Source: Salibacterium qingdaonense (GTDB lineage Bacteria > Bacillota > Bacilli > Bacillales > Marinococcaceae). From it: a DNA stretch of 64,000 bases. A program made the translations under genes and the position numbers. Positions within the stretch are counted from its first letter, which is position 1; every line of letters begins with the position of its first letter. The notes under the pieces were generated by a model. The model was not told the origin of the DNA. It made no database searches and saw nothing but the letters and a program-made list of their open reading frames with translations. The DNA is taken from assembly GCF_900114715.1 (NCBI RefSeq), contig NZ_FOTY01000005.1, positions 1 through 64,000 of the forward strand. Reading direction: 5' to 3'. Of this stretch, positions 7,942 through 17,294 are shown piece by piece.

Positions 7942-8781
7942 TTATCTTAAATAATCATCTAAAACGTCTGTTGTTTTCACTATTGCCTGTTCGAGTTCAC
8001 GCGGGACATGCTCCATAGGGTGGGCTGCATTGAAGGTATGGGTGCCGCCTTCGATGATAGTGAGAGAATGTTCGGATGCGGCATCGCGCATTTTTTCCGC
8101 GCCTTCCTGCAGCCAGCTGCCATCCGCGTCACCCTGTATGATATGCAGAGGAGTATCCATCCCGCTTATTATGCTCAGAATGTCGAATCGTTCTCTGTTG
8201 GCTTCGATATCCTCCAGCAGATTGGCTTTGATCGCCATATCCTGGTTCGTACGTTTATTCGCAATGTACCCGGCACCTTTTTCACGGATTTCCTGTTTCA
8301 GTTCCTCCCCGAGAAAATCGACATCCGCGACACCGTTCCAGGTAACCACTGCTTTGACCTCCGTGTGTTCAGCAGCAAAAATAATGCTCGTCGCACCGCC
8401 CCGGCTGTGCCCGACAATGCCTGTGCGGTCCGTATCGAACATATCCGAATACGGAAGGTCCCCGTCTTTTGCTGCCTGAAGCAGCGCTTTCAGATCTTTC
8501 AGCTCCCGCGTATACGTATTTACCGCGAATTTGTCGAGTTCATCAAAGTCTTCCTTATCCACCCCGTTGCAGGAAAAGTTGAAACGAATCGCGTAATAAC
8601 CGCTTGCTGCCAGTTTATCCGCAGTATACGGGAAGAAGTTCCAGTCTTTGTGTCCTTTAAATCCGTGGCAGATAATAACGACGGGACGTTTTGTTTGTTC
8701 TGCTGGAGTATGGACGTCTCCGCGGACAAACAGATTATTTCCAAGGTCGATCGTAAACGACTGCTGTTCGGTAGATGTCAT
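7942..8781 (-). CDS. alpha/beta hydrolase of the dienelactone hydrolase/esterase type
   Basis: Soluble serine hydrolase of 279 residues. The oxyanion loop HGFKG follows strand 3, the nucleophile elbow is GHSRGG with Ser126, and the acid and base are probably the Asp in QGDADGSW and the His in GGTHTF. The natural substrate is not predictable; family members act on small esters or lactones. Start ATG follows GGAGGAGATG. It stands alone, with no visible operon partner. Confidence 0.85.
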   Translation of the reverse strand: MTSTEQQSFTIDLGNNLFVRGDVHTPAEQTKRPVVIICHGFKGHKDWNFFPYTADKLAASGYYAIRFNFSCNGVDKEDFDELDKFAVNTYTRELKDLKALLQAAKDGDLPYSDMFDTDRTGIVGHSRGGATSIIFAAEHTEVKAVVTWNGVADVDFLGEELKQEIREKGAGYIANKRTNQDMAIKANLLEDIEANRERFDILSIISGMDTPLHIIQGDADGSWLQEGAEKMRDAASEHSLTIIEGGTHTFNAAHPMEHVPRELEQAIVKTTDVLDDYLR

Positions 8782-8937
8782 CGTTCATCTCCTCCTTTTC
8801 TGTATCGTATCATATATTTTTTTCATCCTCTGCCGGTGCTCAAGGAAAAAAAAGAAGGTACAACGGGTAATTGAAGAAAAGTACGAATCCGGTCTTTCGC
8901 TTGAGGATAAGAGTAATGATAGTAAAAAACCTTCTAA

Positions 8938-9222
8938 TTAAAAGGGCAGGTTTTCATCCATTCTAGTTGTCTTTTGTTCCTTTTTTGTTTTCGGTTCATC
9001 TCCTTTATCGGGATTTGATTTGACTTTCCCAAACTTTTCTTCATATAAATCACGAACCCATACTTTCACCGGCGCTTTCCATGACTGGGAAGGAGAAGGT
9101 ATATTTTTCACTAAGCTCTTTGGTGTCATACCGAGTTCTTTTGCCATGTGAATGTCACCCTGGGTCAAGCAGCAGCGTTTTTTCGCTTCAGACCAATCGA
9201 TATTTTTCTTATTCTTTCCCAA
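8938..9222 (-). CDS. conserved small hypothetical protein
   Basis: A 94-residue soluble protein with a Cys pair (KKRCCLTQGDIHMAKELGM), a central NIPSPSQSWKAPVKVWV stretch and a charged Lys/Glu tail. The first half resembles a helix-turn-helix-like segment (QGDIHMAKELGMTPKSLVK), but I cannot place it in a named family. A good RBS (GAGGAG) precedes the ATG. Confidence 0.6.
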   Translation of the reverse strand: MGKNKKNIDWSEAKKRCCLTQGDIHMAKELGMTPKSLVKNIPSPSQSWKAPVKVWVRDLYEEKFGKVKSNPDKGDEPKTKKEQKTTRMDENLPF

Positions 9223-9275
9223 TTATTTTCCTCTCCTCTACACCATAGATGACCATTATTTGCATAATAAATGGT

Positions 9276-10130
9276 TTAGGAATAAACCCAGAGCCACTCA
9301 CTATATATTTCAATGAATTTGCTGTTCTCATTATTTTTATCCACGATGATATCTGCTAAGGGAAGTATCGTTTTTTTCTTTCCGTCTCTGCATTCTACTA
9401 AAATACCGTAAAATTCATCCACTTTCATCTTTTGGTCTAATCCAACACAGGTGACCTCGGTTCCTGCCAGCTGCAAAGGGCCCACTTCTTCTTCATACAC
9501 CGCCGGAAAAGGAAAACTCATATGCTGGAATAGGTAGTTATAGAATAGCTGCTGTCTTTCATGCGTTACGCCGAGCATCTCAATCAGATCATTTTTCATA
9601 TACAACTTTTCTATGTTCAGTTCTTTTCCGGCTATTATTTGAGCTGCTACGACCTCCATTTCATCTATCATAACAAGTTCATCCTGCTCCTCTTCCTTGA
9701 CCGGATCCCGGGGTGCAAAAAAATCATTTATCATCGTCCACGTGTCAAATGGATTATTATCTTGTATAGATGCCGTGGCGAATTCATTGTCAAAATAACT
9801 CATTTTAAACATGTCTCTGATTTTTTTTGATTTCTGCCCGGTGGTACTTTTCTTTGTGTTAAAAAACGTGTTAATATCATCCACCGTAGCATAAGGCTGG
9901 CTCTGCTTATCAAATAAAAAGTTGATCGTTCCCAAGGCATGTATAACAGCTGCTGCCCAAATTTCAATTTTACCTGCCACAAAAGGAACTTCTCTCTTTC
10001 TAGCCATCTTATTTATCAATTTTTCAATGATTTCATCATACTCTTCATTCAAATATGCTTGACTGAAATCTTTCGTTAACCGCATCAGTTCCGTTTTCTT
10101 TTCCTTTACTCTTTCCTTATATTCAGCCAT
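9276..10130 (-). CDS. DUF6398-type protein
   Basis: 284 residues. The N-terminal about 120 residues contain KLINKMARKREVPF, GKIEIWAAAVIHALG and SQPYATVDDI followed by a helix-turn-helix-like KSTTGQKSKKIRD, a pattern I associate with DUF6398. An acidic middle (PVKEEEQDELVMIDEME) links to a C-terminal domain resembling the small calcium-binding CcbP-like fold (DEFYGILVECRDGKKKTILP). Function unknown; the HTH-like part suggests nucleic-acid binding. It lies 53 nt upstream of the previous gene on the same strand, so the two may be co-transcribed. Confidence 0.65.
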   Translation of the reverse strand: MAEYKERVKEKKTELMRLTKDFSQAYLNEEYDEIIEKLINKMARKREVPFVAGKIEIWAAAVIHALGTINFLFDKQSQPYATVDDINTFFNTKKSTTGQKSKKIRDMFKMSYFDNEFATASIQDNNPFDTWTMINDFFAPRDPVKEEEQDELVMIDEMEVVAAQIIAGKELNIEKLYMKNDLIEMLGVTHERQQLFYNYLFQHMSFPFPAVYEEEVGPLQLAGTEVTCVGLDQKMKVDEFYGILVECRDGKKKTILPLADIIVDKNNENSKFIEIYSEWLWVYS

Positions 10131-10345
10131 AATATCCTCCCTTACTCCTCATTGTGTTTTTAGTATCCATCTGTGCCGCCCCCGCCGTTAGTGGTGATAT
10201 ACTCTATTATCTCTCTAATGGCTATTATAAAATACAATCCTCATATTTTGGGATTTTCTAATCTTCATTTCAATCTTTCTCCAGATTCATCCTGCAGCTT
10301 GCGATCGGAACAGTGATACCAGTTGAAATATTTCTATTTTCTTCT

Positions 10346-10500
10346 CCCAGTTACGTTTAGCCAGTTCGCAAGTACGATAAACGTCGTTATGAGACGTTCT
10401 ACGTTGCGTTTGACTGAGGACGCAGCCGGCCAAACTGTCCTATGAACCATTCATACTTACGTTTACGGTGTTTTTGCTCCGCAATTTGGCCGTGGGGGAT
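10346..10500 (+). repeat. copy A of the GCGTTTG/TAAACGTCGTTA repeat family
   Basis: A diverged copy of the family seen at 40500-40985 and 42013-42224. It shares, in order, CCAGTT(A/G)CGTTT, TAAACGTCGTTA, TTGCGTTTGA, AAACTGTC(C/T)TATG, TTACGTTTACG and TTTGGCCGT. Non-coding. The remainder of the 10131-10724 gap holds a 20-bp palindrome and a terminator. Confidence 0.65.
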
Positions 10501-10597
10501 AAAAAAGTCGTTAACCGGCTGCCTAACCGCTGCGCTTTTGACACAGTTTATGAAATAAAAGCATTTATGACTGCAGGAAATGCTCGAAATATTCGAC

Positions 10598-10617
10598 ACT
10601 ATTTCCCGGGAAATAGT
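10598..10617. other. 20-bp perfect palindrome
   Basis: ACTATTTCCCGGGAAATAGT is fully self-complementary and is followed on the plus strand by a run of six T. It could fold as a short terminator or serve as a dimer-binding site. No gene reads into it on the plus strand. Confidence 0.5.
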
Positions 10618-10687
10618 TTTTTGGTGCCGGCTGCTGAAAGAACTCGAATGACGAAGCATCCCCCGCCGTCCAGCCGCATTACCTTAA

Positions 10688-10720
10688 AAAGGGCATTATG
10701 ATTAGCTCATAATGCCCTTT
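10688..10720 (-). terminator. terminator of the uronate operon
   Basis: Perfect 14-bp stem, AAAGGGCATTATGA (10688-10701) with TCATAATGCCCTTT (10707-10720), loop of five, placed 5 nt after the GH31 stop and followed by T residues on the minus strand. Confidence 0.9.
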
Positions 10721-10724
10721 CTGT

Positions 10725-13121
10725 TTACTTGATGGGTATTGTATACTCGTCTGCCTGTGTGCTTTGCTTCTTACCGTTCAACACTAAATCTCCGCTTATA
10801 TAACCCGGGAAATACAGTGTGACGTCACGGTACGGCAGGTCGTAGGAGCCATTTGAGTGCAGCTTCACTTCGACGTCCGCACCACTCGTCTGTACATTCA
10901 CCTCATTGATTGTATACACATTTTCTTTGTAGTCATTCGACGCGCCGTCGTCTTCATAATGCCGGAGCTGCACGTCCCCGTCTTCCTGAAGCGGAAAACA
11001 GAGGTAACCGCGCTGCTCGCTCTCCTGCATTTTATCTTCTTTCGAATCGACCGGTATAATGGAGCCGGCCTGGGCGAATAATGGAACACGATCCATCGGA
11101 GCGTCCACGATGATGGTCTGCCCACTATGGTAATACGCTCCTGTATGCCAGTCGTACCAGCCTTTTTCGTTGACGGGCAGGTACACACCAATCGTCTCCA
11201 CTCCTTTTTCCACAACGGGAGCCACAAGCACATCTTCTCCCAGCATAAACTGATACGATTCTTCGAATGTCTTTTCATCGTGACTGAATGAATAAAACAT
11301 CGGGCGAATCATCGGTGAGTAGTGATCATGCGCCTCTTTCATGAGCTGATACAAATAAGGAATGAGTGTTTCGCGGAAGTCCATCAAACGTTTGATTGGT
11401 TCGATATATTCCGGATACATCCATGGAACGTTGACCGATCCGTCGTCATTCCAGGAATGAATCGTAAACCTTGGATGAACGATACCATTTTGAATCCAGC
11501 GGATAAACAGCTCCGGTTCCGGGGCGCCACCGGCAAAACCTCCGACATCATGACCGAAATTGTACACACCGGAAAGGCTCAGCCCGATACCGGTCAGTAC
11601 ATTGTATTTCAGTGAATCCCAGCTCGTGTAATTATCCCCCGACCACGTTTGGGCGTAACGCTGCAGTCCGGGGCCGCCGGATCTTGTGATCGCATACGGG
11701 CGCGCGGACGGAGTGAATTCTTTCTGCGCATCGAGCGAAGTTTTTGTCATGAGAAGCGACAGAACCGGGCGGGCATCTTTCATCTTCATCTCATTTCCGA
11801 ACCCGTGGAGCTTTGCTTCGCCGTCCCATATCTCGAATTCATTGTTATCGTTCCATGTGGACTCAATCCCGTAGGACAGCAGCTGCTCTTTCACTTTTTC
11901 TTTCCACCACTCCACTGCGTCCGGATTCGTGAAATCGATGTAAGCGCCGAGATCGTCCCAAAACTGAACGAGTTCTTCTTCATCACCTTCTCTGTTTTTC
12001 ACGAAATATCCCTTCTCCTGCAGCTCATTGTACAGTGGGTGGTCCTGCAGCAGCGCCGGTTTAATGTTGGCGCAAAGATTCACGCCGTGTTCCTTGTAAT
12101 GCGACGCAAACGCAGCCGGGTCCGGAAACTTGGATGTGTTCCAGTTGAAAACGTAACGTTTGCCGTCGATGGACGTATAACCGGATGACAGCTGAAAGGA
12201 GTGGCACGGAATTTCATAAGCCTGGGCATCCCGGATAAACTGATTCATCTGCACCTGTGCATCGGGAGCATCGGTATAGGTCATCGTCGACCCGGAATAG
12301 CCAAGACTCCATTTCGGGAAAAAGGCGGTCTGCCCCGTGAGCCAGGAGTAGGTTTCGACTACTTCTGCTGCGTCCCGGCCGCTGATCATATAATAATCGA
12401 GTGGTCCGGACTCTGCATGGTAATAACGGTAATACCCATGATAGTTATCGAGTTCTTTCCCCATGTCAAAAACACTGGTGGATAGATTGTCGTAAAACAT
12501 GCCGTACCACTGCTTGTCCTTTGTTCTTGTCATAAAAAAGGGAATGTGTTTATACAACGGATCCGTTAAATAAGGGTCATACCCCATCGGATCCATATTC
12601 TGCATGCGGTAACGGTGTCCGTGGCGGTTTAACGGACCAGCCTTTTCTCCAAGTCCGAAAAACATGTCCTCCGATGTACGTTTCATGTAATGGAGCCTGC
12701 CGCTGCCAAGGGTCCCATCCAGATTATAGCTCTGCGTGTCCCGGTCGCGCGCGATTTCGTTCCAACTGCCATTTTGTTTTTCATACCAGGTGAACTGCAG
12801 GGAATCCAGCTTCATATGCAGTTTCAACCGCGACGTCAGCACTTCATATTCGTCATCATTCACTTGATTGATGGAATAGGCCGGATTAGTAAATGGCGAG
12901 ACGTCCAGACGTTCACGTCCTTCATAAGGAACATCTTCCATACCTGGAGCCACACTCCAGGTCGGCAGCGGGTCTTCGTTCAGGTCTTTGATGTAAATGC
13001 GGAAGATATTTTCTTCCAGAATGAAGATCAGGATTTCTGTATCTTCTGCTGCGTTTATCAGCCGGAGAGAGGAAGTCTCCTCTCCCAACTGCCAATGGAA
13101 ACGATGCGCCTTTTTATTCAT
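10725..13121 (-). CDS. GH31 family alpha-glycosidase
   Basis: Retaining alpha-glycoside hydrolase of 798 residues with no signal peptide, so it acts inside the cell. N-terminal beta-sandwich about 1-255, then the (beta/alpha)8 barrel with the nucleophile in WNDNNE (Asp425) and the acid/base in TWSGDN (Asp496), then C-terminal beta domains with a late DUF5110-like part. Activities in GH31 include alpha-glucosidase, alpha-xylosidase and alpha-galactosidase; the motif alone does not decide. It is the last gene of a uronate-uptake and catabolism operon, so the natural substrate is probably an imported alpha-linked oligosaccharide carrying or accompanying a uronic acid; this is inference. Confidence 0.88.
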   Translation of the reverse strand: MNKKAHRFHWQLGEETSSLRLINAAEDTEILIFILEENIFRIYIKDLNEDPLPTWSVAPGMEDVPYEGRERLDVSPFTNPAYSINQVNDDEYEVLTSRLKLHMKLDSLQFTWYEKQNGSWNEIARDRDTQSYNLDGTLGSGRLHYMKRTSEDMFFGLGEKAGPLNRHGHRYRMQNMDPMGYDPYLTDPLYKHIPFFMTRTKDKQWYGMFYDNLSTSVFDMGKELDNYHGYYRYYHAESGPLDYYMISGRDAAEVVETYSWLTGQTAFFPKWSLGYSGSTMTYTDAPDAQVQMNQFIRDAQAYEIPCHSFQLSSGYTSIDGKRYVFNWNTSKFPDPAAFASHYKEHGVNLCANIKPALLQDHPLYNELQEKGYFVKNREGDEEELVQFWDDLGAYIDFTNPDAVEWWKEKVKEQLLSYGIESTWNDNNEFEIWDGEAKLHGFGNEMKMKDARPVLSLLMTKTSLDAQKEFTPSARPYAITRSGGPGLQRYAQTWSGDNYTSWDSLKYNVLTGIGLSLSGVYNFGHDVGGFAGGAPEPELFIRWIQNGIVHPRFTIHSWNDDGSVNVPWMYPEYIEPIKRLMDFRETLIPYLYQLMKEAHDHYSPMIRPMFYSFSHDEKTFEESYQFMLGEDVLVAPVVEKGVETIGVYLPVNEKGWYDWHTGAYYHSGQTIIVDAPMDRVPLFAQAGSIIPVDSKEDKMQESEQRGYLCFPLQEDGDVQLRHYEDDGASNDYKENVYTINEVNVQTSGADVEVKLHSNGSYDLPYRDVTLYFPGYISGDLVLNGKKQSTQADEYTIPIK

Positions 13122-13135
13122 GGTTTCCTACTCCT

Positions 13136-14434
13136 TTACAATAAATTCAAGAGCTGCGGCAGGAACAGACTAATCTGCGGAATATAGACCACCAGCAGCA
13201 GTGCGATAATAAGGGCAATAAAGAATTTCACGAGCGTCGGTATGACTTCCTCTATAGAAACTTTTCCAACACTGCTTCCTATAAATAAGGCACTTCCAAC
13301 CGGAGGGGTCATAATGCCGATCGCCAGGTTAAAGATGAGGATAATACCGAAGTGAACGGGATCCACTCCCATCTGTGTGGCAATAGGCATGAAAATCGGT
13401 GTAAAGATCAGAACCGCCGGCGTAATGTCCATGAAAGTACCGATAATCAATAGAATAACCATCATCATAAATAGTACGATAATCTTATTCTCTGAAATGC
13501 TGAGCATCGCATTACTGATTTCGGCAGGGATACCGGTAATCGTCATCGCCCACGACATGATGGAGGACGCTCCGACAAGAAATAGAACAATACCGGTCAT
13601 CGACACTGTTTCCGTCAATATTTTAGGAATATCTCTCCAGCTCAGGGAGCGGTAAGCAAGCGCCAGCAGTGCAGCGTAGATAACAGCAATCGCCGCCCCT
13701 TCTGTCGCAGTGAAAATGCCGCCTACGATACCTCCGATAACTACGACAATCATTAATAGACTCGGGATGGCATCCAGTATGACCTTGACTTTTTCCCGGA
13801 AAGGAATCGGATCCGCTACCGGATACTGTTCTTTTTTCGCAATAATGTAAGCGACAATCATAATGGACAGTCCCATCAGAATACCTGGAAGGTAACCAGC
13901 AATAAAGAGGGCCGAAATCGATGTCCCTCCGCTCACAAGAGAGAAAATAATCAATGCGCTGCTTGGAGGAATCAAAAAGCCGGTAGGTGAAGATGCAATG
14001 TTGACCGCTGCGGAATAACTTCGTTTATATCCTTCCTGGGCCTGAAGCGGAGACATAACACTGCCAATCGCAGCGGCTGCTGCCACTGCCGAACCTGAAA
14101 TAGAACCAAACAGCATATTTCCGACTACGTTTGTATGGGCAAGCGAACCCGGCAGGCGTCCGGCAATCAGTTTTGCCAGATTGATAAGACGGATCGCAAT
14201 ACCTCCGTTATTCATAATACTTCCGGCTAAAATAAAGAATAAAATGGCAAGAAGTGCGAAACTGTTCATACCACCTATTAGATTCTGAGCTGCTGTGAAC
14301 AAAACAATATCAGCAGGCACAGCAATCAAGCCCGCAGCCAGAGAGGCGATACCGATACTCACCGAAATCGGAACCCCGACTCCCAATAATACAAAAAACG
14401 TTGCAAATAGTGCTATCGCAGCTTGTAAGGCCAT
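13136..14434 (-). CDS. dctM: TRAP transporter large permease (DctM/UxuM type)
   Basis: Twelve-helix membrane subunit of a tripartite periplasmic-binding-protein-type transporter that brings in organic acids with Na+. At 432 residues it matches the DctM family; typical segments are GSISGSAVAAAAAIGSVMSP, IASSPTGFLIPPSSAL and AIGIMTPPVGSALF. It lies 11 nt after dctQ and 14 nt before the GH31 gene. In this operon the cargo is most likely glucuronate, galacturonate or an oligosaccharide containing them. Confidence 0.92.
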   Translation of the reverse strand: MALQAAIALFATFFVLLGVGVPISVSIGIASLAAGLIAVPADIVLFTAAQNLIGGMNSFALLAILFFILAGSIMNNGGIAIRLINLAKLIAGRLPGSLAHTNVVGNMLFGSISGSAVAAAAAIGSVMSPLQAQEGYKRSYSAAVNIASSPTGFLIPPSSALIIFSLVSGGTSISALFIAGYLPGILMGLSIMIVAYIIAKKEQYPVADPIPFREKVKVILDAIPSLLMIVVVIGGIVGGIFTATEGAAIAVIYAALLALAYRSLSWRDIPKILTETVSMTGIVLFLVGASSIMSWAMTITGIPAEISNAMLSISENKIIVLFMMMVILLIIGTFMDITPAVLIFTPIFMPIATQMGVDPVHFGIILIFNLAIGIMTPPVGSALFIGSSVGKVSIEEVIPTLVKFFIALIIALLLVVYIPQISLFLPQLLNLL

Positions 14435-14445
14435 CTTTCCTTCAC

Positions 14446-14964
14446 CTACTCTCTAATGACTTCTCCGTCTGATTTGCTGCTATCCTGCTGCTCAGCCATT
14501 TCCTTTTTCCGCTCACTGATATTAATAAGCTGGAAAAATATAATAAGCGTTCCCGACAGAGGTAGAATCATATATACCCACCCCATAGGAATGTTAAGAA
14601 TCGGTGTACGCTGTCCCATCGTAGAAGTGGCAAGATCCCATCCCCCGATAATAAGAACAGCTAACGTAAACGCGATAACCAATCCATCTATCAACCATTG
14701 CAGAGTAACGGCTTTATTATTCTTGAGCTTGTTTTTTAAGAATACAATCGCAAGGTGTTCATTTTTGCTGAATGCATAGGCAGCACCAAGCATCGCCACC
14801 CACATCAGCATAAATTTCAGCAGTTCCGTTGTATACGTGCTGGGATCTCCCAGTACGTAACGGGTAAATACCTGCCAAAATGCGCCGGCTACCATCACTA
14901 CAGTTAAAGCCGCAGCAACAATCATGACGACACGGGCCACGGATTTCTTTATGTTGGTCAGCAT
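14446..14964 (-). CDS. dctQ: TRAP transporter small permease (DctQ)
   Basis: Four-helix subunit (about 13-37, 53-70, 92-112 and 132-152) that joins the binding protein to DctM. About 172 residues, within the family range, with the usual TRYVLGDPSTYTTELLKF region after helix 1. The ATG at 14964 is chosen because GGAGG lies 6 nt before it; the upstream TTG is too close to the SD. Confidence 0.9.
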   Translation of the reverse strand: MLTNIKKSVARVVMIVAAALTVVMVAGAFWQVFTRYVLGDPSTYTTELLKFMLMWVAMLGAAYAFSKNEHLAIVFLKNKLKNNKAVTLQWLIDGLVIAFTLAVLIIGGWDLATSTMGQRTPILNIPMGWVYMILPLSGTLIIFFQLINISERKKEMAEQQDSSKSDGEVIRE

Positions 14965-15304
14965 AAACAACCTCCTTCATTCTTACTGTCTCATCGCTGT
15001 TTAAAAAAATGAGGCACTTTCCGGTTTTCGTTTTCATACACTTTTTTCATTTTCATTCACACGTACCATGCCTTCTTTTGTCATGATGCCGTCAGTATTT
15101 TAAACATGTTCTCCGATCAGCCGGCCGGATTCCTCCAATGCTTGATAACAGACTTTTACGGCATGCGACCTGACATTTTCGACGAACATGACAGGAGGCT
15201 ATTTATGCAGAGGTTTTCAAAAATTGCAGGAAGACCGGTTTCTACCTTCGACTTCTGATATGTCTGTTTTCAAGCCTGATGTCCCCTTTTTGTTAACCAA
15301 TGGA
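14965..15304. other. dctP-dctQ intergenic gap without a convincing gene
   Basis: Unusually long gap inside an otherwise tight operon. On the minus strand a 30-codon reading (MFVENVRSHAVKVCYQ...) lies at about 15189-15100 but has no SD. On the plus strand a 17-codon reading follows a good AGGAGG near 15193. Neither is supported further. A sequence remnant of a lost gene is possible. Confidence 0.4.
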
Positions 15305-15340
15305 GAATTCACTGCCCCCGGTATCGGGGACAATGAATTC
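15305..15340 (-). promoter_or_regulatory. hairpin directly after dctP
   Basis: GAATTC (15305-15310) and GAATTC (15335-15340) bracket complementary TGCCCCC and GGGGACA arms, giving a long GC-rich stem just downstream of the dctP stop. No T-run follows on the minus strand, so it is more likely an mRNA-stabilising or partial-termination element that keeps the binding protein above the permeases than a full terminator. Confidence 0.55.
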
Positions 15341-15350
15341 GGGAGACTTT

Positions 15351-16385
15351 CTATTCACGCAGTGCTTCAAACTCATCGAGAAGGTTTGCAACGGCTTCAT
15401 CCTGACGATATTCTTCAATCATCGGCTGCACCGCTTCACGGAAAGGCTCTTTATCCACTTCGTAGAATTCTACGCCCATTTCTTTCGCCTGGGTTTTTGC
15501 CTCTTCTACGGTTTCAGCCCAAATTTCCTTCTGAGTTTCAGTGGATTGTTCTGCTGCGTTTTTCACAATGTCCTGCTGTTCGGAGGAAAGACCATTCCAA
15601 GTATCAGCGCTCATTACGACAATGTCAGGGATACGTGTATGCTCATCATAGGAGAATGTTTTTGCTACTTCTCCGTGGTTTCCGTTGGTCAATGCTGTCG
15701 GGTTACTTTCCGCTCCGTCAATGACGCCCTGCTGCAGGCCGGTATAGATATCTCCGTACGGCATCGGTGTCGGAGAACCTCCCATCTGCTCGACCATGTC
15801 AATCTGAGTTTGGCTGTCCATGACGCGGATCTTCAGTCCTTGAAGGTCGTCCGGATGCTTGATGGGCGTGTCTTTTGTGTAGAAGCTGCGGGCGCCGGAA
15901 TCATAATACGTCAAACCGACGAATCCCTGATCTTCTGTGCTTTGATACAACTCCTGAACTGGTTCGGACTCCATGCTGTTATAGAAATGCTCCTGGTCTT
16001 CGAAGATATAAGGAAGACTGAACACAGCATATTCTGAAGCGAAGTTTTCAAGAGCACCGGCCGATACTTTTGTCATATCAATACCGCCGTTCTGCACCTG
16101 TTCCAGCACTTCGTTTTCAGAACCGAGGGTGCCGTTTGGGAAAATTTCAACACTCATGTTATCCGAATTCTCTTCCACCCGATCTTTGAAATCGACCAGC
16201 CCTTGATGCACCGGATGATCTTCGCCAAGATTGTGAGCCAGACGCAGGTTTTGTTCGCTGCCTGACGATGATTCGCTTCCGCTGCTTTCATCTGAACTGC
16301 CTGAGCTCTCCCCGCCGCTGTTTCCACATGCTGCACCAAACAAAAGCAGACTGCCTACACCAATTGCTTTCATATACTTTTTCAT
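15351..16385 (-). CDS. dctP: TRAP transporter substrate-binding lipoprotein (DctP)
   Basis: Extracytoplasmic solute receptor of the TRAP system. From the ATG at 16385 (GGGGAGAG upstream) it has a short signal with lipobox LFGAAC (Cys20), a Ser/Gly/Glu linker, and the DctP fold with the family motif LKIRVMDSQTQIDMVEQMGG, where the conserved Arg binds the substrate carboxylate, and PMPYGDIYTGLQQGVIDGAE. The longer reading from 16418 adds 11 residues with no SD. The cargo is probably a hexuronate, judged from uxaC-uxuAB in the same operon. Confidence 0.92.
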   Translation of the reverse strand: MKKYMKAIGVGSLLLFGAACGNSGGESSGSSDESSGSESSSGSEQNLRLAHNLGEDHPVHQGLVDFKDRVEENSDNMSVEIFPNGTLGSENEVLEQVQNGGIDMTKVSAGALENFASEYAVFSLPYIFEDQEHFYNSMESEPVQELYQSTEDQGFVGLTYYDSGARSFYTKDTPIKHPDDLQGLKIRVMDSQTQIDMVEQMGGSPTPMPYGDIYTGLQQGVIDGAESNPTALTNGNHGEVAKTFSYDEHTRIPDIVVMSADTWNGLSSEQQDIVKNAAEQSTETQKEIWAETVEEAKTQAKEMGVEFYEVDKEPFREAVQPMIEEYRQDEAVANLLDEFEALRE

Positions 16386-16436
16386 ATTTACTCTCCCCTT
16401 TTTTGAAATCCTTTTCATAAGATTGATGTGTTTACC

Positions 16437-17291
16437 TTAAACGCCTGAATAAGCGGAAAATCCGCCGTCCACCGGTACGACAATGCCATTCACGAACCCG
16501 GATGCGCGCTCGTCCACCAGCCAAAGCAGGGTGCCGACAAGGTCTTCCGGAGTCCCGAACCGTTCCATCGGTGTCTGGGACAGGATTTTACCGGCTCGTT
16601 CGCTTGGGTTTCCGTCTTTATCAAATAATAAGTCCCGATTTTGTTCTGTCTGGAAGAACCCCGGTGCCATCGCGTTCACCCGTACACCAGCTGTAGAAAA
16701 GTGAACCGCCAGCCACTGGGTGAAATTGCTGATCGCCGATTTTGCTCCGCTGTATGCCGGTATTTTGGTTAACGGCTGCACAGCGTTCATGGACGAAATA
16801 TTGAGAATCGCAGCACCTTCGTCCTGAAGGGCCATATCTCGTGAAAATACCTGTGTTGGAACCAGTGTACCGAGATAATTCAGCTGAAACAGCTCATTTA
16901 CAGCTTCGGGTTCCAGATCAAAAAAAGTCTGGTTGTTTTCATCCTGTAGATCTTCCGGTGCAAACCGCTCATTTGTTGTTGTTGCCTTCGGATGGTTGCC
17001 GCCTGCTCCATTGATTAAGATATTACAGGGTCCGAACGTTTCCTTGACCTCTTCGTATACCTTTTGCAATGCCTTTTTGTCCAGTACGTCTACGCTGTAT
17101 CCGAGACAATCACCTCCTTGATCCCTGATGCGGGCTGTCACGTTATCCACTTTTTCCTGGTTTCTCGCAAGGACTACTACCTTTGCCCCGGCGGCAGCGA
17201 GGGCTTCACTGAATACAGAACCAAGTACACCGCTGCCCCCTGTCACTACTGCTGTTTTGTCTGATAAATCTACGTGAAAAGGTAATTCCAT
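16437..17291 (-). CDS. uxuB: D-mannonate oxidoreductase (fructuronate reductase), SDR type
   Basis: NAD(P)-dependent reductase that converts D-fructuronate to D-mannonate. Rossmann motif TGGSGVLG, NAG in INGAGG, catalytic Ser in NISSMN and YSGAK. At 284 residues it belongs to the short-chain group used by B. subtilis YjmF, not the long-chain E. coli UxuB. It contains an internal insertion (HPKATTTNERFAPEDLQ) that is common in this subgroup. It starts 3 nt after uxuA; its SD lies inside the uxuA end. Assignment rests on family and operon. Confidence 0.88.
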   Translation of the reverse strand: MELPFHVDLSDKTAVVTGGSGVLGSVFSEALAAAGAKVVVLARNQEKVDNVTARIRDQGGDCLGYSVDVLDKKALQKVYEEVKETFGPCNILINGAGGNHPKATTTNERFAPEDLQDENNQTFFDLEPEAVNELFQLNYLGTLVPTQVFSRDMALQDEGAAILNISSMNAVQPLTKIPAYSGAKSAISNFTQWLAVHFSTAGVRVNAMAPGFFQTEQNRDLLFDKDGNPSERAGKILSQTPMERFGTPEDLVGTLLWLVDERASGFVNGIVVPVDGGFSAYSGV

Positions 17292-17294
17292 GTG

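Noticed and set aside
10725-13121. Sulfoquinovosidase (YihQ) or alpha-glucuronidase
   Set aside because: The GH31 lacks the sulfoquinovose-binding pattern I would expect of YihQ, and alpha-glucuronidases belong to other families (GH4, GH67, GH115).
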